Assembly: GCA_963721585.1 (NCBI GenBank)
Contig: CAVRJN010000007.1
Coordinates: 372,001-436,000, forward strand
DNA length: 64,000 nucleotides
Source: Bog-473 sp963721585
Lineage (GTDB): Bacteria > Actinomycetota > Acidimicrobiia > Acidimicrobiales > RAAP-2
Reading direction: 5' to 3'
The stretch's first letter is position 1, and every line of letters begins with the position of its first letter. Position numbers and translations under genes: made by a program. The notes beneath the pieces were generated by a model, which searched no databases, had not been told where the DNA came from, and saw only the letters and a program-made list of their open reading frames with translations. Positions 8,570 to 17,376 of this stretch are shown here, one piece after another.

Positions 8570-9145
8570 CTACCGGGCTTTGCCCGGGACGGTGGCGATA
8601 TCGGTGTCGGCTTGGGTCGCGGCGTCGGCAGGGGTGGTCGCGTCCATAGCGTCGATGATGCGTTCGGCGACGGCGGCGGGGCTGATCGCGTCCACGTCGA
8701 TGATGACATCGGCTACTTCGGCGTAGAGCGGAGCACGCACCGAGTTGAGGTGGATCAGCGCTGCGGCCGGGTCCCCCCCGAGCAGTGGGCGGCCGGCGCC
8801 GTCTCCCACTCGGGCCGCCAACGTCTCGGGCCGCGCCCGCAACCAGACAACGATGCCGCTGCGGGCGATGAGACGGCGGTTGTCGGCGCTCAGCACGGCA
8901 CCGCCGGCGACGGACACCACGGATGGCGAAGGGTCGGCGCAGGCGTCGGCGAGCACACGCGCCTCGGCCATGCGGAAGGCCGCTTCACCATCACGGGCGA
9001 ACAGCTCGGGAACGGTCAGTCCGGTCGTCGACTCGACGTCCGCGTCGGAGTCGCGGTAACCCCACCCGAGGCGCTCGGCCAGGAGGCGCCCCGTGGTGGT
9101 CTTGCCGGCGCCCATCATCCCGACGAGCAGGACGCGGGGGGTCAT
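8570..9145 (-). CDS. aroK: Shikimate kinase
   Basis: Phosphorylates the 3-hydroxyl of shikimate with ATP. The 191-residue P-loop kinase has Walker A GMMGAGKTTTG, the shikimate-binding DSDADVE segment and SVAGGAVL. The C-terminal 20 residues (rich in Ala, Thr and Asp) are a variable tail. The start overlaps the aroC stop as ATGA. Confidence 0.94.
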   Translation of the reverse strand: MTPRVLLVGMMGAGKTTTGRLLAERLGWGYRDSDADVESTTGLTVPELFARDGEAAFRMAEARVLADACADPSPSVVSVAGGAVLSADNRRLIARSGIVVWLRARPETLAARVGDGAGRPLLGGDPAAALIHLNSVRAPLYAEVADVIIDVDAISPAAVAERIIDAMDATTPADAATQADTDIATVPGKAR

Positions 9146-10383
9146 CCTGTCGCGCTGTCCGGACCCGCTGTCGAAGCGGCGCCGGCGCCTTCGACCCCCG
9201 GCGGGTGACCGACGGCGGACGACGGCGTCGTGCCGAGCGAGGCGACGAAGCCGTCGCGGTTCCGCACGATCTCCGCGAGTGAGTCCCCGCCGAACTTGCG
9301 CAGCGCCTCGGTGGCGAGCACGAGCGCCGTCATCGACTCGGCGACCACCCCCATGGCGGGCACGGCAGTGACGTCGGTGCGCTCACGGAAGCTCACCGTC
9401 GATTCCTTGGTGACGACGTCGACCGTCTCGAGCACCGGACGGTTGAGGGTGGCCAGCGGCTTCATCGCCACGCGCGCCACGAGGAGCGCGCCGTTGGAGA
9501 TGCCGCCCTCGATCCCGCCCGCCCTGTCCGTGGGACGGACATAACCCTCGGCGTCGTCGTAGCGGATGGCGTCGTGCGCGTCCGAACCCCGGCGCGCCGC
9601 GTTGTCCCACCCCTCCCCGATCTCCACCGCTTTGACGGCCTGGATCGACATCAGGGCCTGCGCCAGGTTGGCGTCGAGCTTGCGGTCCCAGTGCACATGG
9701 CTCCCGAGTCCGACCGGGACGCCGTAGGCGAGAACCTCGGCGACGCCGCCGAGGGAGTCACCGACCTTCGCCGCCGCCTTCACGGCGGCCACCATGGCCT
9801 TTTCGCCCGCCGGGTCGAAGCAGCGCACCGCGCTCTGGTCCACCTTGTCGAGGTCGGCCGGACCGGGCCGGGGGCTGTCGGCAGGGACGCCGGCTTCACC
9901 CAAGGCGACGATATGGCTCACGATGGACACCCCGAGGTGGGTCAGCAGCAGCTTGGCGAGCGTGCCCGCGGCCACCCGGGCCGCTGTCTCCCGGGCCGAG
10001 GCCCGTTCCAGCACGTCGCGGGCGTCCTCGAAGCCGTACTTGAGCATGCCGGGCAGGTCTGCGTGGCCCGGGCGGGGTTGGGTCAACACCGTGGAGGGCG
10101 CCCCGGGCTCGGGGGACATCTCTTCTGTCCACTTCGGCCATTCGGTGTTGGCGATCTCGATGGCCACCGGCGACCCCAGCGTGCGGCCGTGCCGGATGCC
10201 GCCAACCAGCGAGATCTCGTCCGCCTCGAAGCGCATGCGGGGACCGCGTCCGTAGCCCAGCCGCCGCCGGGCCAACTCGGCGGCGATGTCGGAGGCCTCG
10301 ACGGGCAGCCCGGCGGGCAGACCCTCGACGATCACGACCAGAGCGCGACCATGGGATTCTCCGGCGGTCAAAAAGCGCAGCAC
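9142..10383 (-). CDS. aroC: Chorismate synthase
   Basis: Makes chorismate from EPSP using reduced FMN. The 413-residue product begins MLRFLTAGESHG with the catalytic His and contains RRRLGYGRGPRMRFEAD, RPGHADLPGMLKYG, RASARETAARVAAG and GGIEGGISNG, all FMN or substrate site motifs. About 30 C-terminal residues (Gly/Ala/Ser rich) exceed the core fold. The start codon is GTG. This is the first gene of the aro block and is separated from the upstream nfuA-like gene by 55 bases. Confidence 0.96.
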   Translation of the reverse strand: MLRFLTAGESHGRALVVIVEGLPAGLPVEASDIAAELARRRLGYGRGPRMRFEADEISLVGGIRHGRTLGSPVAIEIANTEWPKWTEEMSPEPGAPSTVLTQPRPGHADLPGMLKYGFEDARDVLERASARETAARVAAGTLAKLLLTHLGVSIVSHIVALGEAGVPADSPRPGPADLDKVDQSAVRCFDPAGEKAMVAAVKAAAKVGDSLGGVAEVLAYGVPVGLGSHVHWDRKLDANLAQALMSIQAVKAVEIGEGWDNAARRGSDAHDAIRYDDAEGYVRPTDRAGGIEGGISNGALLVARVAMKPLATLNRPVLETVDVVTKESTVSFRERTDVTAVPAMGVVAESMTALVLATEALRKFGGDSLAEIVRNRDGFVASLGTTPSSAVGHPPGVEGAGAASTAGPDSATG

Positions 10384-10438
10384 ACAGCCACGCTACCGGA
10401 CGGCCAATGCCATCCAGGAGCCCCGTGGGACCCGTTCC

Positions 10439-11098
10439 CTATTGATAGAAGGGGTTGTCGCCGCTGCCGTGATCGGTGACATCCAGAACCCGCGTGAGTT
10501 CCGGCACCTCCTCGAGCAGGGTGGTCTCGATCCCCTGGCGGAGCGTCATCTGCGACATGGCGCAACCCTGGCAGCCCCCCGAGAGCCGCAGGTAGGCGCT
10601 GCCGTCCTCGTCGTTGACGGCCACCAGGTCGGCCCGGCCGCCATGGCTGGCGATGGAGGGGTTGACCGCCTGCTCCAACACCGCGACGATCCGCAGAGCG
10701 AGAGGGCCCGTGATGCCCTTGGCCAGGACCTCGGGCGGGACACTCGGCGAGACCTCCTCGGGTGTCGGCGTGTTCGGGTTGACCAGCACGAGACCGCCGC
10801 CGCCATCCTCGGACCACTCGAGCCGCGCGCCACGGAGGCGGTCGATGCTGCCGGACGGGATGACGATCTCGAGCCCGTCCTGGCTGTGACGGCCGTCGCC
10901 GTCGCCGGCGTCGGAGATGGCCTGGAAATAGAGGTCGTAGATGAAGGAACCCTCCTGCACGCCCCGCACCTCGAGCCAGAGAGCCAGGCTCGCCGGGTCG
11001 GGCTCCTGCCCGATGGCGTCCCGCACGATCTTGTGCGCCTCGGGGGTGAGGGTGACTACGGGGGTGGTTGTCTGGAGATCTTCGGTGGTCGTTGCCAT
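10439..11098 (-). CDS. NfuA-like Fe-S cluster carrier
   Basis: The 219-residue protein has two parts. Residues about 12-115 resemble a degenerate A-type (HesB/IscA) domain that lacks its cysteines. Residues about 125-200 are a NifU C-terminal domain with the cluster-binding CxxC in SGGCQGCAMSQMTLRQGIE. This is the layout of NfuA, which hands 4Fe-4S clusters to apoproteins. It stands alone here, divergent from the Cys-rich gene at 11202. Confidence 0.85.
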   Translation of the reverse strand: MATTTEDLQTTTPVVTLTPEAHKIVRDAIGQEPDPASLALWLEVRGVQEGSFIYDLYFQAISDAGDGDGRHSQDGLEIVIPSGSIDRLRGARLEWSEDGGGGLVLVNPNTPTPEEVSPSVPPEVLAKGITGPLALRIVAVLEQAVNPSIASHGGRADLVAVNDEDGSAYLRLSGGCQGCAMSQMTLRQGIETTLLEEVPELTRVLDVTDHGSGDNPFYQ

Positions 11099-11201
11099 GG
11101 ATGCAGTCTACGGCGTGCCGCCCGGCGGACGGCTCCGGCCGGGCTGGAGCGGGAATTGCGGTTCCTGGGCCTCTTGTGCGCACGCAGTAACGTGCCTGGC
11201 C

Positions 11202-11981
11202 GTGGCCACGACACCGACCGACACGCACGAGTGGATCAGCTTCGAGGACGACGAGGAAGAGCGGACGTGGATGTTCGACGTCACGTTCCTGACGAGCAAC
11301 TGGACCTGCATATTCGGGAACGGGTGCCAGGGGGTGCTCACCGGCCCTGCGCCGGAGCTCGTCCAGGGCTGCTGCAGCTACGGCGCCCACCTCGTCAACA
11401 AGAAGGACGCCCGCCGGGTCGAGAAGGCGGCCGCCACCCTCACGCCGGACGAGTGGCAGAACCACGGGACCAAGAAGAGCGTCATCCACGAGAACAAGAG
11501 CGGCGAGACCGTGACGCGGCTCGTCGGCGACGCCTGCATCTTCCTCAACAAGCCCGACTTCCCCGGTGGCGTCGGCTGCGCCTTCCACATCGCTGCCATG
11601 AACCGCGGCGTCGACCACATGACGCTCAAACCCGAGGTCTGCTGGCAGCTGCCGCTGCGCCGGGAGGATGCGGTCGACGACGACGAGGGGCACGTCACCT
11701 CGGTCATTCGGCAGTGGGACCGCCGACACTGGGGCAAGGGCGGCCACGAGTTCCACTGGTGGTGCACCGAGTCACCCGAGGCATTCGTCGGCACCAGGCC
11801 CGTGTACCGGGAGATGCAACCCGAGCTCACGAAGATGGTCGGCTCGAAGGCCTACGACCACTTCGTGGAACTCGTCGAAGAGCGCGATCGCCTGCGGACG
11901 AAAGGCGTGGCGGTACCGCACCCTGCAGTGCGGAGCCGTGACGGCGTGGACGCTGGCGGCTCCTCGGACTCGTCCGCGTAA
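11202..11981 (+). CDS. Conserved Cys-rich protein, possible metal-binding (YkgJ/DUF3109-like)
   Basis: A 259-residue cytosolic protein. Two cysteine groups are seen: NWTCIFGNGCQGV with GCCSYGAHL near residues 25-55, and GDACIFLNKP with GGVGCAFHIAA near 105-130. The spacing recalls the Fe/Zn-chelating YkgJ-type families, but I do not recognise the exact family. It also has conserved-looking HWWCTESPEAF and a helical C-terminus, then a Ser/Gly-rich tail. The frame is open further upstream through nfuA-like antisense sequence; the GTG at 11202, followed by an acidic segment, is chosen as the start. Confidence 0.75.
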   Translation: MATTPTDTHEWISFEDDEEERTWMFDVTFLTSNWTCIFGNGCQGVLTGPAPELVQGCCSYGAHLVNKKDARRVEKAAATLTPDEWQNHGTKKSVIHENKSGETVTRLVGDACIFLNKPDFPGGVGCAFHIAAMNRGVDHMTLKPEVCWQLPLRREDAVDDDEGHVTSVIRQWDRRHWGKGGHEFHWWCTESPEAFVGTRPVYREMQPELTKMVGSKAYDHFVELVEERDRLRTKGVAVPHPAVRSRDGVDAGGSSDSSA

Positions 11982-12027
11982 CCCGTACGGCGCTTCGCCC
12001 GTTCGGCGCTTCGCCCGTTTCGCGGCC

Positions 12028-12234
12028 TCAGTCGTTCAGCGGGTCGTCGTCTGCGACGGCGCTGGTCGGCATGGAGCCGAGGATGCGGTCGTACTTGTCC
12101 TCCTCGGCCAGACACCAGGACGCGTGGACGTCGTCTGGTTCAGCCCCACACTCCGCACACCGCCCCGTCGACTCCGTCGACGACCGCTTCAGACTGCGCG
12201 CTTCCTCGAAGCGCCGATGGCGTCCTTTTTTCAC
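12028..12234 (-). CDS. Small zinc-ribbon-like protein
   Basis: A 68-residue basic-then-acidic protein with CAECGAEPDDVHASWC, a CxxC...HxxxC group that could hold one zinc ion. The frame can start six codons earlier at 12252, but an AAGGAG site at 12242-12247 lies 7 bases before the GTG at 12232-12234, which favours the shorter form beginning MKKGRHRRFEEARSLKR. Function unknown. Confidence 0.6.
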   Translation of the reverse strand: MKKGRHRRFEEARSLKRSSTESTGRCAECGAEPDDVHASWCLAEEDKYDRILGSMPTSAVADDDPLND

Positions 12235-12492
12235 GAGAAAACTCCTTGTCACACCCGGACCGCATCTTGGCGTCCGCCCCTCTATGGCCGGACCGTACGG
12301 GCCACGTCGACCGCCGATCCATTGTAGTGGTTGCGGGCCGCATGCCCGCCCGACCCCAGGTCAGGACGGTCCGAACGGTCGGGTCAGCTCCCCTCGCAGG
12401 CATCGGCCTCCCTCTCCACCTCCGTGTCACCCTGGGCGCCGGCTCGGATGCCAGAGTCGCTGGTCGACCTGCGCAACCTCTACGCTGACCCC

Positions 12493-12735
12493 ATGCCCGG
12501 GTTCGACCCCCAAGAGATGGTCGCCCGCTTCCGCGCCAGGGCCGAGGCGGTTCGCACGCGTGGGATGCCGCCGATCGAAGGCCCCGAGCGGCAACGCTTT
12601 CGTGAGCAGGCCCAGCGGGACTTCACCGACTACGCCATGATCGGGGACGCCGAGGTCGATCTGGTGGACGGGATCCTGACGCTGCGCATCGACCTGCGGC
12701 CTCCCGCGGAGGGCGAAGGGGGCGCATCGGCCTGA
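12493..12735 (+). CDS. Small hypothetical protein
   Basis: An 80-residue charged protein beginning MPGFDPQEMVARFRARAEAVR, with a helical N-terminal half and a beta-rich VDLVDGILTLRIDLRP end. An in-frame ATG at 12448 would add 15 residues (MPESLVDLRNLYADP); neither start has a clear ribosome site. The family is not recognised. It sits between divergent small genes and has codon use like its neighbours. Confidence 0.5.
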   Translation: MPGFDPQEMVARFRARAEAVRTRGMPPIEGPERQRFREQAQRDFTDYAMIGDAEVDLVDGILTLRIDLRPPAEGEGGASA

Positions 12736-12773
12736 GAATCGGCCGAACCGACCGGATGGGTGGTCGGGTCGGG

Positions 12774-13325
12774 TCAGCCGCCGTAATGCATGCGGGTGTC
12801 CTCCATGCGCAGCACCTCTCCGGGCTCCCCACCCACACCGACGACCTCACCGATGCAGAAGAGGTGGCTGCCGAGGGGCTCGACGCTGGTCATGCGGCAG
12901 TCGAGGTAGCCCGCGGCTGACGCCAGTGCCGGAAGCCGATCCGGTCCGACCTCGGTGACGGGTAGCCCCGACAGCGCGAGGACGGCCCCGTCAGGGCCGC
13001 GTTGCACCTCGGTCACGGGCTTGACGAAACGGCGCACCACGTCGCGCTCGGTCCGGGCGAGGAGGGAAACGGTGAACCCGCTCCCCGCCTTGACGAGCCG
13101 CGCCGTAACCGACTCGTGCTCGACTGCGACGCCGACGAGCTTGGGCTCCATGCAGACCTGGACGACGAGGTTCGCGGTCATCATGTTCACCTCATCGCCG
13201 TGGCGGCTCCCGATGAGGTAGAGGCCCGTGGGCAGCGCCCACAGGACCCGGCGCCGGTGACGGTCGAACTCGTCATCGGCGGCGTCGCGCCGATCCGCTC
13301 CGGGGGTGTCGCCTGCAGCGCTCAT
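12774..13325 (-). CDS. Flavin reductase-like FMN-binding protein
   Basis: A 183-residue split-barrel flavoprotein of the flavin reductase/HpaC type. The segment GLYLIGSRHGDEVNMMTANL followed by QVCMEPKLVGVAVEHESVTA is the FMN-binding core, then GSGFTVSLLA. Such proteins use NAD(P)H to reduce FMN/FAD for a partner oxygenase; no partner is obvious here. The start ATG overlaps the upstream lipoprotein stop (ATGA). A longer reading frame upstream is antisense noise. Confidence 0.85.
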   Translation of the reverse strand: MSAAGDTPGADRRDAADDEFDRHRRRVLWALPTGLYLIGSRHGDEVNMMTANLVVQVCMEPKLVGVAVEHESVTARLVKAGSGFTVSLLARTERDVVRRFVKPVTEVQRGPDGAVLALSGLPVTEVGPDRLPALASAAGYLDCRMTSVEPLGSHLFCIGEVVGVGGEPGEVLRMEDTRMHYGG

Positions 13326-13840
13326 CCGAAGAGGCCGCCGATGCCCGAATTCCCGGTGTTGCCCGCCGTCGTCGTGGTCACCGGCGTCCGACCGGTGATG
13401 ACCCGGATGCGTTGGAGCGCCTCCTGGTAGAGCGCCTCCGCCTTGATGGTGTTGCGTTCTGACTCGGCCAGCAGCGTCGGGTTGGTCACGCCGGCGTCGT
13501 AGCACTGGTTTGCGGCCGTGCCTTCGAGGCCGTACGCCTTCGTCAGGAGGTCCGTCACGTCGGGATCCGGTGACGGCAGGTTCGTATTGGCCATCTCTGC
13601 GTCATTGAGGAGGGTGCTGCAGGCCGCGTGCACGGCGCCGGCACCGTTGGGCACGTCCTTGGGTATGCGCGCATTGTCGGCCACGAGGGTGCCGATGTCC
13701 TCTCCGAGGGTGGTCCCACCGACCCAGACCGACATGCGGTGCGCGGCCGACCCTTCCTGGTCCGCGCCGGCACACGAGGCCAGGGTCAGGGCGCATCCGG
13801 TCAGCAGCACGAGGGATGGGGCACGGAAGCGCCGCCTCAT
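13322..13840 (-). CDS. Putative lipoprotein
   Basis: A 172-residue exported protein. A basic n-region (MRRRFRAP), a hydrophobic stretch and the lipobox LASC near residue 23 mark it for lipidation and membrane anchoring. The rest is helical, with a Thr/Gly-rich C-terminal tail. No enzyme motif is seen. Its start overlaps the tyrS stop (ATGA), so it is translated with tyrS; the functional link is unclear. Confidence 0.75.
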   Translation of the reverse strand: MRRRFRAPSLVLLTGCALTLASCAGADQEGSAAHRMSVWVGGTTLGEDIGTLVADNARIPKDVPNGAGAVHAACSTLLNDAEMANTNLPSPDPDVTDLLTKAYGLEGTAANQCYDAGVTNPTLLAESERNTIKAEALYQEALQRIRVITGRTPVTTTTAGNTGNSGIGGLFG

Positions 13841-15108
13841 ATGACCTTGATGATGTGGACCTGCCGTTTGCCCTTCCGCAGCACCAGATACCGGTCGTGG
13901 AGGAGGTCGTCCGGGGCGAAGGTTCGCCCCTCGTCGTGCTGTTGGACATTGTTGACGTAGGAGGCACCCTCACCGACGATGCGTCGCGCTTCCTTCCTGG
14001 ACTTGGCCAGGCCGGTGCGCTCGAGAACGTCGGTGAGGTTGAGGTCGCCGAGGAGCTCCGCTCTCGGGACGGTCGTCGTCGGCGCATGTTGGGTCACCGC
14101 CAGCAACATGTCCTCGCTCAGCCCCGCGATCCCCTCCCCGAACAGAGCGGCTGACGCCTCTTCGCACCTGGCCACCTCCGCCTCACCGTGGACGAGGCCG
14201 GTGACGGCGCGGGCGAGCGCTCGCTGGGCTGCGCGGCGCTGCGGCTGCTCGGCCGTCGTGCGGTCGAGGTCGGTGATGGCATCGTGCTCGAGGAAGGTCA
14301 GGAACCGGAGCAGTTCACCCACCTGCTCGTCGGGCGTGTTGAGGAAAAACTGGTACATGGTGAAGGGACTCGTCCGCTTGGGGTCCAGCCAGACCGTGCC
14401 CGACTCGGTCTTGCCGTACTTGGTCCCGTCCGCCTTCACGATGAGTGGCGTGGTGAAGCCCCAGACCTCGTCGCCGCAGACCCGGCGTACGTAGTCGACG
14501 CCCATGGTGATGTTGCCCCACTGGTCGCTGCCACCGAACTGGACGTCACAGCCGTGGTCGAGATGGAGCCGGAGGAAGTCGTAGGCCTGGAGCAACATGT
14601 AGCTGAACTCCGTGTACGAGATCCCCTGGTCCGGACGCTCGAAGCGGCTCCTGACGGACTCCTTGGCCACCATCTGGTTGACCGTGAAGTACTTGCCCAC
14701 GTCGCGGAGGTACTCGAGGGTCGACAGCGTGGTGAGCCAGTCCGCATTGTTGAGCAGCAGGGCGCGATCGTCGGCGAGGTCGAGGAACTGCCCCAGCTGG
14801 GGGCGGATCGCCTGGAGGTACCCCTCGACCGTCTCGAGGTCGAGCAGTTGACGCTCGTCCTGCTTGCCGCCCGGGTCGCCGATCATGCCGGTGCCGCCGC
14901 CGGCGAGGGAGATGGGCCGGTGGCCCGCCTCCTGGAAGCGCCGCAGTGTGCACAGTTGCATGAGGTTGCCCACGTGCAGGCTGTCCGCCGACGGGTCGAA
15001 GCCGGCGTAGACCGTCAGCCCCGGCTGGTCGAAGCGCTTCGGGAGGTCCGCGTCGGTCATCTGGTGGATGAGGCCGCGGAAGGTGAGGTCCTCCGAGAGC
15101 GTGGGCAT
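13837..15108 (-). CDS. tyrS: Tyrosyl-tRNA synthetase
   Basis: Charges tRNA-Tyr. The 423-residue product has the class I signature AGFDPSADSLHVGNLMQL, the tyrosine/ATP site FGGSDQWGNITMG, the KMSKS-equivalent KYGKTESGTVWL, and a C-terminal S4 RNA-binding domain starting near DLNLTDVLERTGLAKSRKEARR. The open frame runs 70 codons further upstream, but the ATG at 15106-15108 gives the normal family start (MPTLSEDLTFRGLIHQ). First gene of a three-gene unit with the lipoprotein and the flavin reductase-like protein. Confidence 0.95.
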   Translation of the reverse strand: MPTLSEDLTFRGLIHQMTDADLPKRFDQPGLTVYAGFDPSADSLHVGNLMQLCTLRRFQEAGHRPISLAGGGTGMIGDPGGKQDERQLLDLETVEGYLQAIRPQLGQFLDLADDRALLLNNADWLTTLSTLEYLRDVGKYFTVNQMVAKESVRSRFERPDQGISYTEFSYMLLQAYDFLRLHLDHGCDVQFGGSDQWGNITMGVDYVRRVCGDEVWGFTTPLIVKADGTKYGKTESGTVWLDPKRTSPFTMYQFFLNTPDEQVGELLRFLTFLEHDAITDLDRTTAEQPQRRAAQRALARAVTGLVHGEAEVARCEEASAALFGEGIAGLSEDMLLAVTQHAPTTTVPRAELLGDLNLTDVLERTGLAKSRKEARRIVGEGASYVNNVQQHDEGRTFAPDDLLHDRYLVLRKGKRQVHIIKVI

Positions 15109-15201
15109 GCCTCGACTTTGCCATACGCAGGTAGGTTGATCGGCCGCATGGGCGTTTCTCGGGACGATCGGGTTGGTCGGACCGTCCCGGTCTCGGTCCG
15201 A

Positions 15202-15235
15202 GGTGATGCGGTGATCGGGGTGATGCGGTGATCGG
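15202..15235 (+). repeat. Two perfect tandem copies of a 17-bp unit
   Basis: ggtgatgcggtgatcgg occurs at 15202-15218 and again at 15219-15235 with no gap. The second copy contains the GTG chosen as start of the carotenoid oxygenase gene, and the unit lies in the divergent tyrS/oxygenase promoter region. Confidence 0.9.
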
Positions 15236-16619
15236 GTCCAATGGAGCGCTCGCCCTACCGATGTCGGGTTCTTTGCCGCCCGACCTGCAAGGAACCTTGT
15301 TCCGGGCCGGGCCGGCAAGGCCGCGGGGGTCCGCAGGCGTGGGCGGCCCTGCCGGCAGCGTCGCGGCCGGGGAGGGTGGCGAGGTCGACCAGCTTGCCGG
15401 CGCCTTGCATGCCGTCGAATTCAGGGACGGCAGGGCTGTCTCCTACGTCCGCCAGGATTCCGAGGCCGACGCCTCCATCTTCTGGCACGCTGGATCGGTC
15501 CTCGCCCTGCCCGAGACCGGGATCCCCTCGCAGTACTCACGCATTCTGGAGCCAGAGGAGTTCGCCGGCGGATTGACTGTCCCGATCGCGTCGCACGCGC
15601 ACCGGTTCGCTGCCGACGGCGGGCGGGTCCTCTTCGCGGTCGACGACGGCGCGAGTGACGGCGGTGCCGTCGATGACGGCGAGGGCATCTTCCTGCGCAT
15701 CGGCGAATGGGACGCCGCCGGCGCGTTGCGATCTACCCAGTCCGTGGAGTTGGAACGGACCACCTGGCAACACGACATCGGCGTCACGGCGGATCATCTC
15801 GTGTTCATGGAGTCGCCGACCACCCGCCTGCCGCCCGGGCACGGTGGTTCACCTGCGGTGCCGTTCAGGTGGGTCCCCGGCGCGGACGGATGGGTCGGTG
15901 TCATGGCGCGTGATGGTGCTCCATCTGCGGACGGGCCTGCGGCGGCGGCGGTGCGGTGGATCCGCCTCGACCCCTGTCTGGTGACGCACGTGCTCGGCGC
16001 CTACGACGCGTCCGATGGGGCCATCGTCCTGTATGTATGCCGCTATGGCGCGCCCGAGATCGGACAACCCATCGACCTCTCGGCGTCAGTCGTCGGGACG
16101 GCCGGTGTGGGCCTGTGCGGGATCGGGGGAACCCTCGGCATGCTGGAACGGTGGCGCATTGTGGGCGACAGCGTGGAGCGAGTGCAGATGGACGAACGTC
16201 CTGTCGAGTATCCAAGGATGGATCCGCACCTCGAGGGTGACGCCTTCCGTTACGGCTACGCACTCGAGACCGCCTGGGCCGCGACTCCTCCGACCTCAGG
16301 TCCCTCGACCGCCGACATGGAGGCCGCACCGCTGGGTCTGCTGAAGTTCGACTTCGCGCGGGACGAGATCGTGTCGTGGAGCCCCGGGCCGGGATGCACC
16401 CCGAGCGAGCCGCTCTTTGTCCGGGCCGTCGACGGCCACGCCGACGACGAGGGCTGGCTGCTCACCGTCGTCGACGACCTGAACCGTGGCGCAAGCGACA
16501 TCTACGTCCTGGACGCCTCGGCCCTGGGCCGGAGCGGGCCCGAGGCGGTCATCCACCTGCCGGCGCGGTTGCCGGTGCGGAGCCATGGAGAGTGGGTGCA
16601 GGCCGACCGGTATCGCTGA
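15228..16619 (+). CDS. Carotenoid oxygenase (RPE65/CCD family)
   Basis: A 463-residue seven-bladed beta-propeller dioxygenase that cleaves carotenoid or stilbene-type double bonds with a non-haem iron. The N-terminus LPPDLQGTLFRAGPARP is the family signature. The four iron-binding histidines can be placed in SHAHRF, TWQHDIGV, VTHVLGAYD and VRSHGEWV, and YPRMDPHLEGDAFRYGYA matches the usual outer region. Substrate cannot be told. The GTG at 15228 is the first start after an in-frame stop; an ATG at 15261 is an alternative. Divergent from tyrS. Confidence 0.88.
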   Translation: MIGSNGALALPMSGSLPPDLQGTLFRAGPARPRGSAGVGGPAGSVAAGEGGEVDQLAGALHAVEFRDGRAVSYVRQDSEADASIFWHAGSVLALPETGIPSQYSRILEPEEFAGGLTVPIASHAHRFAADGGRVLFAVDDGASDGGAVDDGEGIFLRIGEWDAAGALRSTQSVELERTTWQHDIGVTADHLVFMESPTTRLPPGHGGSPAVPFRWVPGADGWVGVMARDGAPSADGPAAAAVRWIRLDPCLVTHVLGAYDASDGAIVLYVCRYGAPEIGQPIDLSASVVGTAGVGLCGIGGTLGMLERWRIVGDSVERVQMDERPVEYPRMDPHLEGDAFRYGYALETAWAATPPTSGPSTADMEAAPLGLLKFDFARDEIVSWSPGPGCTPSEPLFVRAVDGHADDEGWLLTVVDDLNRGASDIYVLDASALGRSGPEAVIHLPARLPVRSHGEWVQADRYR

Positions 16620-16720
16620 CTGTCCGGCCCCAGGGACAAGCCCGTGGCACAGGACCCTCGACTTCGAACCGACCAGTTCGCTCGCCCCAAAACCCAGCAC
16701 CAGGCGGCAAGCCTGCGCCA

Positions 16721-16873
16721 GACAACGGCAGCTTCAACTCTGCCACCGACGCCCGGTCGAGGGCGCTTGACGAGCTGGCTCGATTCAGGACCCAGCTCGA
16801 GCAGGTCACCCGACGCCAACGAAGAGTCGTGGGGCCGGCGAAAGAGGCTGGAGCGAGCCGGTACCAGATCGGC
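16721..16873 (+). pseudogene. Remnant of a small helix-turn-helix protein
   Basis: In one frame this reads a helical segment, RALDELARFRTQLEQVTRRQ, followed by VGPAKEAGASRYQIG, the pattern of small actinobacterial proteins with a long helix leading into a helix-turn-helix (EAGAS..EIG). No start codon with a ribosome site is seen and the frame ends in non-matching sequence. It is read as a decayed fragment. Confidence 0.3.
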
Positions 16874-17177
16874 ATGGCCAGAGGTCGTTGCAGGTACGGT
16901 CGGACCATGGGCAAACGATGAGCCCATCGAGATCAACCAAGAGCAGTTCGAAGCCATGAACAAGCTGATCATGGCTAAGGAGCCGCCGAACGGTCTGCTG
17001 TTCCACTCCTCTGCACCGATCGAAGGTGGCCGGCAAGTGATCGACTTTTGGGAATCGCGCCAGGCGTACGATGTGGCGACGCCCGTCGTTCAGAAGGCGA
17101 TCGAATCGGCCGGTGTGAGCCCTCAGGGATTCCCGAGCGTCGAGAAGTTCGCCGTCCACGAGATGTTCCGGCCCTGA
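16874..17177 (+). pseudogene. ABM-like small protein with an apparent frameshift at its N-terminus
   Basis: The frame ending at 17177 reads EINQEQFEAMNKLI, GLLFHSSAPIEGGRQVIDFWE and VEKFAVHEMFRP, which resembles small (~100 residue) antibiotic-biosynthesis-monooxygenase-like proteins of ferredoxin-like fold. That frame has no ATG/GTG/TTG near the expected start. Dropping the A at 16880 joins ATG GCC at 16874 to it and gives a complete protein of about 100 residues starting MAEVVAGTVG. So either a real one-base insertion or a sequence error is present. No catalytic role can be assigned. Confidence 0.45.
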
Positions 17178-17376
17178 TTACAGAGCGCCGCCCCGCGGCG
17201 CAGGGTGCCGTTACATCACCTTCACTCAGCGCGACCAAGAAGGCGGGAGACCGCCTATGACGCGCGGTCCTCACTGCAGCCGGAGGGGTGTCCCTGTCCG
17301 CCGGATACTCCGCCGGCAGTCAGGACCGAGAGCCGGCCGATTGCTCTCGTGAGCGCCTTCGGGTAGGAGTGGGTCC

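Noticed and set aside
12235..12252. N-terminus resembling the eukaryotic SNAG motif (TRSFLVKK) in the small zinc-ribbon gene
   Set aside because: It depends on the upstream GTG at 12252. The ribosome site lies within that stretch and points to the start at 12234, so the motif is probably not translated.
16376..16921. 181-codon plus-strand open frame overlapping the oxygenase end
   Set aside because: Its first two thirds are an out-of-frame reading of the oxygenase gene; only a short helix-turn-helix-like tail is noted as a remnant.
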